Assembly (NCBI GenBank): GCA_963719855.1 | Contig: CAVRDK010000004.1 | Location: 744,001-808,000, forward strand | Source: CAIQPV01 sp963719855 | GTDB lineage: Bacteria > Pseudomonadota > Gammaproteobacteria > Burkholderiales > Gallionellaceae | Direction: 5' to 3' | DNA: 64,000 nucleotides | In this document: positions 24,563 through 32,755 of the stretch, piece by piece | How positions within the stretch are numbered: the first letter of the stretch is position 1 | Layout: every line of letters begins with the position of its first letter | The notes under the pieces: generated by a model | The model's database searches: none | The model's input: only the letters and a program-made list of their open reading frames with translations | Told to the model about the DNA's origin: nothing | Translations under genes and position numbers: made by a program

Positions 24563-25816
24563 ATGCAGCTATTCACCTTTGGCATCAACCATCAAACTGC
24601 GCCGCTCGCCGTGCGCGAGAAGATGGCGTTCAATGTCGAATCGATGGAGCCGGCATTGCATGATCTGGTCGAGCAGGGCGCAGCCAAGGAAGCGACCATC
24701 CTTTCCACCTGCAACCGCACCGAGGTGTATTGCAGCACGCAGGCGCCCGAGCGCATCGTCAGCTGGCTGGCCAATTACCACCAGATGGAAGCGCGCGACA
24801 TCGAGCCTTATCTTTACACCTTACCGCGCGAGCAGGCGGTGAAGCACGCCTTTCGCGTCGCCAGCGGGCTGGACTCGATGGTGCTGGGCGAACCGCAAAT
24901 CCTCGGGCAGATGAAGCAGGCGGTGCGCTATGCGGAACAGGCTGGCACCTTGGGCTTCCTGTTGCACAAATTATTTCAGCGCACCTTCTCGGTAGCCAAG
25001 GATGTGCGCACGCAGACCGAGATCGGCACCAACCTGGTTTCTTTGGCTGCTGCTGCGGTGAAACTGGCCGAACGTATTTACCCCAGCATCGCGGAGCAGA
25101 ACGTGCTGTTCATCGGCGCGGGCGAAATGATCGAGCTGAACGCCGTGCATTTCGCGGCGCGGACACCCAAACGCATCACCGTCGCCAACCGCACCTTGGA
25201 ACGCGCCCAAATACTGGCCCGCCGCATCAATGGCCAGGCCATCACCCTGAACGAATTGCCGGAACAATTGGCACTCCATGACATCATCGTGACCTGCACC
25301 GCCAGCCCGCTGCCAATTCTGGGCAAGGGCATGGTCGAGCGCGCGCTGAAACAGCGCAAGCACCGCCCGCTGTTCATCGTGGACTTGGCTGTGCCGCGCG
25401 ATGTCGAGGCCGAGGTGGCCGAACTGGACGACGTGTTCCTCTACACCGTGGACGATTTGGCCGAGGTGGTGCGCGATGGGCAGGATGCACGGCAGGGAGC
25501 GGTTCATGATGCCGAGGTCATTATCGATTCAGGCGTGGCCAATTTCATCCACTGGATGGAATCGCGTGAAGTGGTGCCCACCATCCGCGCGCTGCGCGAC
25601 AATGCCGAGCGCCACCGCCGCCACGAGATGGAAAAAGCTTTGCGCCTGCTGGCCAAAGGCGAAGATGCGGCAACCGTGCTGGAGTCGTTGAGCAATGGCC
25701 TGACCAACAAATTTCTGCATGCCCCGACCCATACGCTGAACCAGGTGCAAGCCGCCGAGCGCGATGCTTTCCTCGACATGGTGCATCGCATCTATCACTT
25801 GCACACCCCCGAATGA
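24563..25816 (+). CDS. hemA: Glutamyl-tRNA reductase
   Basis: A 417-residue protein starting MQLFTFGINHQTAPLAVREK, with the catalytic Cys50 in STCNRTEVY and the nucleotide-binding GAGEMIELNA region. It reduces glutamyl-tRNA to glutamate semialdehyde, the first step of C5-pathway tetrapyrrole synthesis. It overlaps prfA by four bases (ATGA). Confidence 0.97.
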   Translation: MQLFTFGINHQTAPLAVREKMAFNVESMEPALHDLVEQGAAKEATILSTCNRTEVYCSTQAPERIVSWLANYHQMEARDIEPYLYTLPREQAVKHAFRVASGLDSMVLGEPQILGQMKQAVRYAEQAGTLGFLLHKLFQRTFSVAKDVRTQTEIGTNLVSLAAAAVKLAERIYPSIAEQNVLFIGAGEMIELNAVHFAARTPKRITVANRTLERAQILARRINGQAITLNELPEQLALHDIIVTCTASPLPILGKGMVERALKQRKHRPLFIVDLAVPRDVEAEVAELDDVFLYTVDDLAEVVRDGQDARQGAVHDAEVIIDSGVANFIHWMESREVVPTIRALRDNAERHRRHEMEKALRLLAKGEDAATVLESLSNGLTNKFLHAPTHTLNQVQAAERDAFLDMVHRIYHLHTPE

Positions 25817-26895
25817 AACCCAGCATTGCCGCCAAGCTCGCCCAGTTAGGCGAGCGCCTGGTCGAGGTCGGTCGCCTGTTGAGCAGCGAAGATGCCACGC
25901 GCGATATGGACAGCTTCCGCAAACTCAGCCGCGAACGCGCCGAGCTTGAACCGGTGGTAACGCTATACCACGCCCATCAGGCTTGCGAAGCGGATATTGC
26001 CACCGCGCTGGAAATGGCTGGCGATCCCGAGATGCGTGAATTCGCCGACGCCGAAGTGAAAGAAGGACGGGCTCGACTGGAACAGCTCGAAGTGGATTTG
26101 CAAAAACTGTTGTTGCCGAAAGACCCCAACGACGAGCGCAACGTGTTTCTGGAAGTCCGCGCGGGAACAGGCGGCGATGAAGCGGCGCTGTTCGCGGGCG
26201 ACTTGTTCCGCATGTATAACCGTTTCGCCGAGCGCAACCGCTGGCAAGTCGAGATCGTCTCGGAAAGCCCCGGCGAAAAAGGCGGCTTCAAGGAAATTAT
26301 CGCGCGCATCGTCGGACAGGGCGCATATTCTGTGCTGAAATTTGAGTCAGGCGCACACCGCGTGCAGCGCGTTCCAACTACCGAAGCGCAGGGACGCATC
26401 CACACCTCGGCCTGCACCGTGGCGGTGTTGCCGGAAGCGGACGAGGTCAGCGACGTAGTGCTGAACCCAGCCGATCTGCGCATAGACACCTTCCGCGCCT
26501 CCGGTGCGGGCGGCCAGCACATCAACAAGACCGACTCCGCCGTGCGCATCACCCACATCCCCACCGGCACCGTGGTGGAATGCCAGGACGGGCGCTCACA
26601 GCACAAGAACAAGGCGCAGGCGATGTCAGTGCTGGCGGCGCGCATCAAGGACAAGGAAGAGCGCGCGGCTCACAGCAAGCAGGCTGCCGAGCGCAAATCG
26701 CTGGTGGGCAGCGGCGACCGCTCCGAGCGCATCCGCACCTACAATTTTCCGCAGGGCCGCGTCACCGACCACCGCATCAACCTCACCCTATACAAAATGG
26801 ATCACATCATGGACGGCGACATCAGCGAACTGTGCAATGCGCTAATGGCGGAATATCAGGCGGAGCAGCTTGCCGCGCTGGCGGATGAAGGCTAA
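25813..26895 (+). CDS. prfA: Peptide chain release factor 1
   Basis: A 360-residue protein with the GGQ motif in SGAGGQHINKTDSAV (about residues 230-244) and the stop-codon-reading tripeptide region VPTTEAQGRIH (P-x-T). It recognises UAA and UAG. It is translationally coupled to hemA. The prmC (hemK) gene that often follows is not here. Confidence 0.97.
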   Translation: MKPSIAAKLAQLGERLVEVGRLLSSEDATRDMDSFRKLSRERAELEPVVTLYHAHQACEADIATALEMAGDPEMREFADAEVKEGRARLEQLEVDLQKLLLPKDPNDERNVFLEVRAGTGGDEAALFAGDLFRMYNRFAERNRWQVEIVSESPGEKGGFKEIIARIVGQGAYSVLKFESGAHRVQRVPTTEAQGRIHTSACTVAVLPEADEVSDVVLNPADLRIDTFRASGAGGQHINKTDSAVRITHIPTGTVVECQDGRSQHKNKAQAMSVLAARIKDKEERAAHSKQAAERKSLVGSGDRSERIRTYNFPQGRVTDHRINLTLYKMDHIMDGDISELCNALMAEYQAEQLAALADEG

Positions 26896-26948
26896 AAATC
26901 CGTGAATAACATTAGCTTTTAACCCGGGTTGTCCATTAGACAAAATAT

Positions 26949-27048
26949 CCCCTCCCCCTTGCAGGGGGAGGGCTAGGGAAGGGGTAGAAACACGTTATTT
27001 CACCGCTTCTACCCCCATCCTAACCTTTCCCCCTGCATGGGGGAAGGG
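26949..27048. repeat. Intergenic palindromic repeat pair after prfA
   Basis: Two G/C-rich hairpins (about 26950-26972 and 27023-27047) are themselves roughly inverted relative to each other, with GGGTAGAA at about 26983 matching TTCTACCC at about 27008. They lie between prfA and the convergent TauE-like gene and may serve as a two-way terminator. Similar palindromes occur at 20250-20275 and 56566-56589. The rest of the 235-bp gap holds nothing recognisable. Confidence 0.65.
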
Positions 27049-27130
27049 ACAATCGGCGCTAATAATGGATTTTTTGGGTTTAAAGCACAGGTTCGAAGTG
27101 CAGGCCTTAATCCTTAATACCGTCGGGAAT

Positions 27131-27928
27131 CTACCAAACCTTCAACAGCAACTTCGTCGCCAACACCAGCAACAACACCGCGAACAGTTTGCGCAGCAAA
27201 CCCACTTTCATGCGATGCGCTGCCATAGCGCCTAGCGGTGCGGTGATGACGCTGGCGAGTGCGACCCACAGCAAAGCAGGCAGGTACACAAATCCCAGAT
27301 TAGGTGTGGGCAGCGAGTGGAGGCTCATGCCGGTGGCGATGTAACCCACCGTGCCGCCCACGGCAATCGGGAAACCGATTGCGGCGGAAGTGCCGATGGC
27401 GTTGCGTAGCGGCATGTTGCACCAGAGCAGGAAAGGTACGACGATCGTGCCGCCGCCGATGGAGACCATGCTGCTGATCCAGCCGGTAAAGGTGCCGACG
27501 GTGGTCATGCCGACAAAGCCCGGTAGCTGGCGCGAAGCGTGTGGGCGCACGTCCATTAGGATTTGTGCTGCTGCAAAATACACGAACAGCGCGAAGAATA
27601 TTCCCAACTCGCGCGGCGTAATAGAGGCAGCTACCAAAGCGCCCAAGGCCGTGCCAAGCAGGATACCGGGAGTAATGTCGCGCACCACGCGCCAATTCAC
27701 TGCGCCGTGCTGGTGGTGTTTGCGCATGCTGGCGAGCGAGGTGAACAGGATGGTCGCCATCGAGGTGCCGAGGGCGAGGTGCATCGTATGTTCGGCGGGA
27801 AAATGCTGCGCGTCGAACAGGAACAACAGCACCGGCACCAGCACCAGCCCGCCGCCGACACCGAACAGTCCGGCCAGGAATCCCGCGATTGCGCCAAGCG
27901 TTAAATAAGCCGCGTACCATTCCATCAT
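27131..27928 (-). CDS. TauE/SafE (TSUP) family permease
   Basis: 265 residues, nearly all hydrophobic, with about eight transmembrane segments. The two family repeats show GFLAGLFGVGGGLVLVPVLL (about 15-34) and GWISSMVSIGGGTIVVPFLL (about 148-167). TSUP proteins are thought to export sulfite, sulfonates or related anions; the substrate here is unknown. It overlaps the EVE-domain gene by four bases, suggesting one transcript. Confidence 0.9.
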   Translation of the reverse strand: MMEWYAAYLTLGAIAGFLAGLFGVGGGLVLVPVLLFLFDAQHFPAEHTMHLALGTSMATILFTSLASMRKHHQHGAVNWRVVRDITPGILLGTALGALVAASITPRELGIFFALFVYFAAAQILMDVRPHASRQLPGFVGMTTVGTFTGWISSMVSIGGGTIVVPFLLWCNMPLRNAIGTSAAIGFPIAVGGTVGYIATGMSLHSLPTPNLGFVYLPALLWVALASVITAPLGAMAAHRMKVGLLRKLFAVLLLVLATKLLLKVW

Positions 27929-28389
27929 TCGTGCGCCATTTTAGTGGTGATGAATTTCCACTCGGACGGATCGAGTGGGGTGATGGACAGGCGGTTGCCG
28001 CGTTGCAGGATACGCAAGCGTTCAAGCTCGGGATGAAGGCGCAACTCGGACAGCGGAATCAATACAATTTTCTTTACTAGTTGCACATCTACGTTAAACC
28101 AGCGCGGAGTCTCTTGCGTGGCCTTGGGGTCGAAATATTTGCTGTTGCGCTCGAACTGCTTGGCATCGGGATACGCAGTGCTGGAAACGCGCGCGATTCC
28201 GGCAATGCCCGGCACGGCGCAGTTTGAATGATAAAACAACACGCCATCGCCGACGCTCATCTGGTCACGCATGAAGTTGCGCGCCTGATAGTTGCGTACG
28301 CCATACCATGCCACGGTCTGTTCAGGCAGCGCGGCGAGGTCGTCGATGCTGCAGTCGCCGGGTTCGGATTTCATTAGCCAGTAACGCAT
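27925..28389 (-). CDS. EVE-domain protein
   Basis: About 154 residues from the ATG at 28389: MRYWLMKSEPGDCSIDDL, the standard EVE opening. Aromatic-pocket segments WYGVRNYQARNFMRDQM and VLFYHSNCAVPGIAGIARV follow. EVE domains bind modified bases in nucleic acids and relate to PUA domains; stand-alone forms like this are common. An in-frame TTG nine bases further up is a weaker start. It sits between vapC and the TauE/SafE gene. Confidence 0.92.
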   Translation of the reverse strand: MRYWLMKSEPGDCSIDDLAALPEQTVAWYGVRNYQARNFMRDQMSVGDGVLFYHSNCAVPGIAGIARVSSTAYPDAKQFERNSKYFDPKATQETPRWFNVDVQLVKKIVLIPLSELRLHPELERLRILQRGNRLSITPLDPSEWKFITTKMAHE

Positions 28390-28394
28390 ATTAG

Positions 28395-28781
28395 TCAAAC
28401 GTGAATGATGGTGTCGCTATATTTCGCCACCGTTGTATCGTGTGTAAGCAGTCGCATTGGCTCAACAAGCGCTTGGGCAACCAGAAGGCGGTCGAACGGG
28501 TCTTGATGGTGATCAGCTAACGTTTCGACGGCTATCGCATGTTCGGGTTCGATAGCAAGAATGCGATACCCCGCCAGACGAAAATAGCTCAGCGCTTCCT
28601 GTCCTGACACCGGCATATCGCCTCGGCCCAGCCCATGTTTAATGGCGATCTCCCAAATGCTGACCGCACTAACCCAAACAGCGCTATGCGGGGCGAGAAT
28701 CAGTCCGCGCGCCTTCGCAGAAAGACTGGGACTATCCGTAATGGCCCACAAAGCAACATGCGTATCAAGCAAAAGATTCAA
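28395..28781 (-). CDS. VapC-type PIN-domain toxin
   Basis: 128 residues. PIN-domain acidic residues are visible in LLLDTHVALWAI (Asp6), the SIWEIAIKHGLG glutamate, DPFDRLLVAQA and the C-terminal LTHDTTVAKY. Such toxins are endoribonucleases held inactive by their antitoxin. The start overlaps the antitoxin stop by four bases, the normal coupled arrangement. Confidence 0.92.
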   Translation of the reverse strand: MNLLLDTHVALWAITDSPSLSAKARGLILAPHSAVWVSAVSIWEIAIKHGLGRGDMPVSGQEALSYFRLAGYRILAIEPEHAIAVETLADHHQDPFDRLLVAQALVEPMRLLTHDTTVAKYSDTIIHV

Positions 28782-29026
28782 TCGGCAACCCCACCAAAAA
28801 ACAGCCTCGCCACCTCATCATTGTAGGTGTCAATGCTATCTGGCACAATGAATGCGCCTTTGGCTACCCCGATCCGTTGACCAGACATCAAAGCTCCCAT
28901 TGGAACCAATTTGGCGGCAGGACGGCCATTTCGTGCAATGATGATTTCGCGCTCTTCCCCTTGCTCGATGGCTTCTACCAAGCGAGATAGTGTGGATTTA
29001 GCCTGCAACATGTTTACTGCATGCAT
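28778..29026 (-). CDS. Phd/YefM-type antitoxin
   Basis: 82 residues starting MHAVNMLQAKSTLSRLVEAI, followed by EIIIARNGRPAAKLVPM, the typical Phd fold. The C-terminal tail would bind the VapC toxin. Upstream, CTTAG (29050-29054) and CTAAG (29065-29069) form an imperfect inverted repeat that may be the autoregulatory operator. A promoter must lie in the same 220-bp divergent gap that serves the MarR gene. Confidence 0.9.
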   Translation of the reverse strand: MHAVNMLQAKSTLSRLVEAIEQGEEREIIIARNGRPAAKLVPMGALMSGQRIGVAKGAFIVPDSIDTYNDEVARLFFGGVAD

Positions 29027-29171
29027 CGTAATTCTCCTTTATTGATGTGCTTAGTCTAGTCTAGCTAAGTGCGTAGGTCAAGAGCCAAGAGTTTGATTTT
29101 GCTCCATCCAAAAAACTGGCAAGCACCACACAACAAAGCGGAGACCGAGCACCATGACTGTGATAATGCCG

Positions 29172-29200
29172 TTGACATTGATACGAATTCTTGTTTAAAT
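29172..29200 (+). promoter_or_regulatory. Predicted sigma70 promoter for the MarR-rfaH pair
   Basis: A consensus -35 TTGACA (29172-29177), a 17-base spacer and -10 TTAAAT (29195-29200, 4 of 6). Transcription would begin near 29207, leaving about 40 bases before the ATG at 29249. This supports that start rather than an earlier one in the same frame. Confidence 0.65.
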
Positions 29201-29248
29201 TCTTTCGTTCATGCCGTGAACGCATGTGATCAAGAAAAAGCCATCCTG

Positions 29249-29596
29249 ATGGAAGAGTTTCACTACAAGTTACTTAAAATTTTGCAGGATAATCCTGACG
29301 TTAGCCAACGCGAGCTCGCGCGGAAGGTCGGGCTTAGCCTCGGCAAGACCAATTACTGCCTGCGGGCGCTAATCGAAAAAGGCTTTATAAAAGCCAGCAA
29401 TTTCCGGAATAGTCAAAACAAAGTGGCTTATGCCTATCTGCTCACCCCGCGCGGCATAGAGGAAAAAATTCAGGCTACGGCATACTTCCTTAAGCGCAAA
29501 GTGTCGGAGTATGTAGCGCTTGAAAAAGAGATCGAACAGCTACGGGGCGAGGTTAAAAAAGGCCAGCCCGAGGCTAATGTGCTGCCTGAGGGCTGA
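29249..29596 (+). CDS. MarR-family EPS-associated transcriptional regulator
   Basis: 115 residues: a winged helix-turn-helix (MEEFHYKLLKILQDNPDVSQ, then LARKVGLSLGKTNYCLRALI) and a C-terminal coiled coil (about 85-108). It resembles the small 'EPS-associated' MarR type found next to exopolysaccharide loci. The open frame begins at 29069, but the internal ATG at 29249 matches the family and lies downstream of the promoter. It directly precedes the rfaH homologue and probably controls entry into the surface-polysaccharide locus. Confidence 0.85.
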   Translation: MEEFHYKLLKILQDNPDVSQRELARKVGLSLGKTNYCLRALIEKGFIKASNFRNSQNKVAYAYLLTPRGIEEKIQATAYFLKRKVSEYVALEKEIEQLRGEVKKGQPEANVLPEG

Positions 29597-29630
29597 GCGT
29601 GAGCAAAAAAACATCAAGAAGGATGAGGTA

Positions 29631-30134
29631 ATGGAGCGCTGGTTTGCCGTTTGCTGTAAACCGCGTCAGGAACTAGTTGCGCAGGAGAATCTCTTGCGTC
29701 AGGGTTTTCATGTGTACCTGCCGCGCATCCGGCTCAAACGGCGTCGTCGGGGACAATGGCTCGATGTGATCGAAGTTCTTTTCCCGCGCTACATTTTTAT
29801 CCGGCTTGATCCGGTCAAGAGCAGTATCGCACCGGTGCGTTCCACCCGTGGAGTTGTCGGGCTGGTGCGCTTTGGCGGGCAACCCGCAGTAATTGCTGAC
29901 GATGTGATGGATGCCCTGCTTCAGCGCGAAGACTCAGACTCCAGCCTGCATCAGGATAGTCATCCTCTGTTCAGCGCAGGCGAGCCGGTCAGGCTGGTGG
30001 AAGGCCCGCTTGCGGGGATGGAAGGAGTCTTTGTCCAGGAAGACGGTGAAAAGCGCGTAATTGTTCTGCTGGAGCTGCTGGGCAAGGCCAATAAAATACG
30101 AGTAAACCGCGATCTGGTTGTCCAGGCAGCGTAG
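29631..30134 (+). CDS. rfaH: RfaH-type NusG paralogue (transcription antiterminator)
   Basis: 167 residues from the ATG at 29631, with GGATGAGG just upstream. The N-terminal NGN domain has MERWFAVCCKPRQELVAQEN, LFPRYIFIRLDP and STRGVVGLVRFG; the Thr-Arg-Gly-Val of the ops-contact region in E. coli RfaH is kept. The C-terminal KOW domain (about 115-165) has GEPVRLVEGPLAGMEGVF. RfaH joins RNA polymerase paused at an ops element and suppresses termination in long surface-polysaccharide operons. An ops core lies 49 bp downstream. Another NusG paralogue is possible, but the ops match favours RfaH. Confidence 0.9.
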   Translation: MERWFAVCCKPRQELVAQENLLRQGFHVYLPRIRLKRRRRGQWLDVIEVLFPRYIFIRLDPVKSSIAPVRSTRGVVGLVRFGGQPAVIADDVMDALLQREDSDSSLHQDSHPLFSAGEPVRLVEGPLAGMEGVFVQEDGEKRVIVLLELLGKANKIRVNRDLVVQAA

Positions 30135-30162
30135 AAATTATTTTAGATCAATATATTATGCG

Positions 30163-30178
30163 AAACACCCCCGTGTTT
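30163..30178 (+). terminator. Small hairpin just before the ops element
   Basis: AAACAC (30163-30168), loop CCCC, GTGTTT (30173-30178). There is no T run, so it is more likely a pause or recruitment aid than a full terminator. It ends five bases before the ops core. Confidence 0.45.
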
Positions 30179-30183
30179 TGCAG

Positions 30184-30195
30184 GGCGGTAGCGTG
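30184..30195 (+). promoter_or_regulatory. ops element (RfaH recruitment site)
   Basis: GGCGGTAGCGTG, identical to the 12-base ops core of E. coli and Salmonella surface-polysaccharide operons, on the sense strand between the rfaH homologue and the exporter genes. The rest of the JUMPstart sequence is not conserved. The remainder of the 275-bp leader up to 30409 contains no other gene I can support. Confidence 0.88.
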
Positions 30196-30370
30196 CCTGA
30201 AAACGAGATGTATCATGGAATTTGCATACTTACAGTCGAAAATTTTGACAGCAAACTTGTCAAACACAAGGCTTGCATAGAGGGTTTGGTCGCATGGAGA
30301 GTTGCGATTAGTTTTTAGTGTCAAAATAGATATGTCACTAGCCTCAAGCCTTGCTTTGTAATACAGTAGT

Positions 30371-30387
30371 GCAAAGTAATACTTTGC
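30371..30387 (+). promoter_or_regulatory. Palindromic operator before the RHH-ParE pair
   Basis: GCAAAGTA-A-TACTTTGC is a perfect palindrome ending 22 bases before the antitoxin ATG. Its centre, GTAATAC, is repeated at 30358-30364. Ribbon-helix-helix antitoxins typically bind such sites to repress their own operon. Confidence 0.65.
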
Positions 30388-30409
30388 CACATTACCCACG
30401 GGGATAATT

Positions 30410-30700
30410 ATGAGTACTACCGCAATTCGCCCGACTACTATCAAAATTGACTCATCAATCAAAGACCGTGTGAAGCGACTTGCCGATTCTCGACATCGTA
30501 CACCTCACCGAATAATGGTAGACGCCATTAGCGAGTACGTCGAACGGGAAGAAAAGCGTGAAGCTTTCAGGCAGGATGGGATTCGCGCTTGGAACGAGTA
30601 CCAAACCACAGGGCTACATGTAACCTTTGAAGAGGCGGATGCTTGGCTTGCCGATCTGGAAACAGGGCAAGACGCGGAGCCGCCTGCATGCCACGTCTGA
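30410..30700 (+). CDS. Ribbon-helix-helix antitoxin
   Basis: 96 residues. The N-terminal RHH domain, TTIKIDSSIKDRVKRLAD with RTPHRIMVDAISEYVE, would bind DNA. The acidic C-terminal tail (FEEADAWLADLETGQ) would mask the toxin. The ATG follows GGGGATAATT and a palindromic operator. It overlaps the toxin gene by 13 bases. Confidence 0.88.
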   Translation: MSTTAIRPTTIKIDSSIKDRVKRLADSRHRTPHRIMVDAISEYVEREEKREAFRQDGIRAWNEYQTTGLHVTFEEADAWLADLETGQDAEPPACHV

Positions 30701-30978
30701 TTTGGGCGCCTTCTGCGCTGAATGATGTCAGGAGGGCATACCGCTTCCTGTTCGATAAAAATCCAGTCGCAGCCATGCAAGCGGTGAGTGTAATTCGGCA
30801 AGGGGTGAAAATCCTCGCGCAGCATCCTGAGATAGGGCGGCCTGTTGACGAGATGGATCCAGAATACAGAGAGTGGCCGATTTCTTTCGGTAGCAGTGGA
30901 TATATCGCCCTTTACCTATACGACGGGCAGACCGCGATAATCACAGCCGTGAAGCACCAAAGAGAAGCGGGCTATTAA
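30688..30978 (+). CDS. RelE/ParE-family toxin
   Basis: 96 residues from the ATG at 30688: MPRLIWAPSALNDVRRAYRF, then QHPEIGRPVDEM and FGSSGYIALYLYDGQTAIITAVKHQREAGY, the ordinary ParE fold and C-terminal strand with arginine. The target may be gyrase or ribosome-bound mRNA, which the sequence does not decide. The pair sits between the ops site and the exporter genes, so it would be inside the RfaH-controlled transcript. Confidence 0.88.
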   Translation: MPRLIWAPSALNDVRRAYRFLFDKNPVAAMQAVSVIRQGVKILAQHPEIGRPVDEMDPEYREWPISFGSSGYIALYLYDGQTAIITAVKHQREAGY

Positions 30979-31007
30979 ACGCCTTGGGAACATGGTATTA
31001 CGTCAAC

Positions 31008-31252
31008 ATGTAGATCAAGGGTACTACACTTGCACTTGATGATGCGCTGGTTGCCAAAGCACGAGCCTTTACCGGACTGACAAAAAATCCGCACTGATAA
31101 GAGAAGCGCTGAAGGCATTGATAGGACGCGAAAGTGCGCATCGGCTTGCACTGCTTGGAGGTAGTAAGCCCGCGCTTGAGCTAGTACCAAGACGCCAAGC
31201 AAGCGTGCGTCAGTCGCCAGTCACTCTGCTTTGGACGCAGGACAAACACTGA
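31008..31252 (+). pseudogene. Decayed VapB-type antitoxin gene
   Basis: Read with one missing A restored in the run at 31082-31087, the sequence gives TTLALDDALVAKARAFTGLT and then SALIREALKALIGRESAHRL, a typical VapB antitoxin, ending at TGA 31250-31252. The second codon is also TAG. No VapC gene follows. This fills most of the 322-bp gap between parE and wzm. Confidence 0.7.
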
Positions 31253-31300
31253 ACACAGCAGCTAACCAACTTGGGGGGCTTGCAACCTTGGGACACTGAA

Positions 31301-32134
31301 ATGAGCATTATTAACCCCCAAACATTAGTAATCGAAGCGGGTCGCGCAGAGCGACATTACTGGCGCGACCTTTGGCGTTACCGCGAACTATTTTATTTTT
31401 TGGCTTGGCGCGATATTCTTGTGCGCTATAAACAAACGGTCATAGGTCTGGCATGGGCGCTGATCAGGCCGTTCCTAACCATGGTGGTATTTGTGTTCGT
31501 GTTCAGCAAACTGGCCAAATTACCATCCGAAGGCGCGCCCTATCCAATTCTAGTTTTTGCCGCGCTACTGCCTTGGCAATTTTTTGCCAATGCGTTTACC
31601 GAGGCGGGCAATAGCTTAATCAGTAATGCCAACATGATTTCCAAAGTTTACTTTCCCCGTTTGGTGGTGCCTGCCAGTGCAGTCATTGTGAGTTTTGTAG
31701 ATTTTTTGATTTCGGGAATTATCTTGGTGGGGCTAATGATCTGGTATGGATTTGCGCCTGATTGGAGAATTTTTACCCTGCCACTGTTTATCTTTATCGC
31801 CTTTGCTGCTGCAATGGGTGCAGGGCTATGGACCGCAGCGCTCAACGTCAAATACCGGGATTTTCGCTACATCATTCCTTTTGTGGTGCAATTCGGACTT
31901 TACGTTTCGCCGGTCGGATTCAGCAGCACCATCGTTCCGGAAAAATGGCGACTTCTCTATTCCTTAAACCCAATGGTGGGCGTGATCGACGGTTTCCGCT
32001 GGGCCATTCTGGGGGGCAGTACTCAGCTTTACTGGCCCGGTTTTTTACTCTCCTTGTTTCTGGTTTTAGTGATATTGGTCACGGGAATAATTTATTTCCG
32101 TAAAACCGAAAAGACCTTTGCGGACGTAATTTGA
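31301..32134 (+). CDS. wzm: Polysaccharide ABC transporter permease (Wzm type)
   Basis: 277 residues with six predicted transmembrane helices. The ABC-2 family motif ALIRPFLTMVVFVFVFSKLA and the C-terminal SLNPMVGVIDGFRWAILGG region are present. It exports lipid-linked O-antigen or a similar glycan across the inner membrane together with Wzt. The ATG at 31301 is preferred to a TTG at 31271. Its C-terminal codons are repeated in diverged form before wzt, showing that the two genes were once directly joined. Confidence 0.93.
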   Translation: MSIINPQTLVIEAGRAERHYWRDLWRYRELFYFLAWRDILVRYKQTVIGLAWALIRPFLTMVVFVFVFSKLAKLPSEGAPYPILVFAALLPWQFFANAFTEAGNSLISNANMISKVYFPRLVVPASAVIVSFVDFLISGIILVGLMIWYGFAPDWRIFTLPLFIFIAFAAAMGAGLWTAALNVKYRDFRYIIPFVVQFGLYVSPVGFSSTIVPEKWRLLYSLNPMVGVIDGFRWAILGGSTQLYWPGFLLSLFLVLVILVTGIIYFRKTEKTFADVI

Positions 32135-32145
32135 GGGCTTCTGAT

Positions 32146-32691
32146 ATGAGTGGTATCGTAAAAATTGAGAATTTAAAAAGTCTGATCATCGAGATAAGGG
32201 ATGAAAACGTATTGCTCGATGCCGATGTGGCAGTGATTTATGGAATTGAAACAAAACGAATCAATGAGGCAGTGAAAAATAATCCCGACAAATTTCCACA
32301 GGATTATATGTTTGAGCTTAGTGGAGCGGAGTTTGCAGATTTGCGGTCGAAAATTTCGACCGCAAAATTTACAAAGACAAGAGTTACGCCTAAAGCCTTC
32401 ACTGAAAAAGGCTTGTACATGATGGCCACCATACTGCGAAGCAAACAAGCCATAGAGACTACCTTTGCCATCATCGAAACATTCTCAAAAATCAGAGAGT
32501 TGTCCAGAGGCATCAAAGAGTTATCAGTAGTACAAGATAAAGCCGATCAAAAATCACTCATGCAAAAAAGCGGCGAGCTAATCGCTGAAATCTTTGATGA
32601 AGATTTACAAACAAGCGACACTGAAACCTCAATCGAGCTGAACTTCGCAGTTTTGAAGTTCAAGCACACAATAAAGAAGAAAAGTAAATGA
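32146..32691 (+). CDS. ORF6N-domain protein inserted between wzm and wzt
   Basis: 181 residues from the ATG at 32146: MSGIVKIENLKSLIIEIR, then LLDADVAVIYGIETKRINEA and FTEKGLYMMATIL, the ORF6N (KilA-N-related) DNA-binding domain of phages and mobile elements. A helical C-terminal tail is charged. It has no expected role in polysaccharide export and looks like cargo dropped into the operon. A second, diverged copy of the wzm 3' end follows it, marking the recombination join. Confidence 0.85.
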   Translation: MSGIVKIENLKSLIIEIRDENVLLDADVAVIYGIETKRINEAVKNNPDKFPQDYMFELSGAEFADLRSKISTAKFTKTRVTPKAFTEKGLYMMATILRSKQAIETTFAIIETFSKIRELSRGIKELSVVQDKADQKSLMQKSGELIAEIFDEDLQTSDTETSIELNFAVLKFKHTIKKKSK

Positions 32692-32698
32692 GCACTGC

Positions 32699-32755
32699 GT
32701 TGGTTATGGGGATAATTGACTACGGTAAAACGAGAAACCTTGCGGACGTAATCTG
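32699..32755 (+). repeat. Second, diverged copy of the wzm 3' end
   Basis: The bases encode LVMGIIDYGKTRNLADVI and a stop, matching LVTGIIYFRKTEKTFADVI at the real wzm terminus (about 32075-32134) at most positions. The copy is directly upstream of the wzt ATG, and its TGA overlaps that ATG. It is the likely original wzm-wzt junction, from a non-identical donor. Confidence 0.8.

Noticed and set aside
26896..27130. prmC (hemK) after prfA
   Set aside because: The region holds only palindromic repeats; no methyltransferase frame is present.
30144..30195. Complete JUMPstart sequence
   Set aside because: Only the 12-base ops core is conserved; the upstream part of JUMPstart is not recognisable.
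30118..30318. Small 66-codon gene over the ops site
   Set aside because: No ribosome site or known motif, overlap with the end of rfaH, and the ops element explains the conserved bases.
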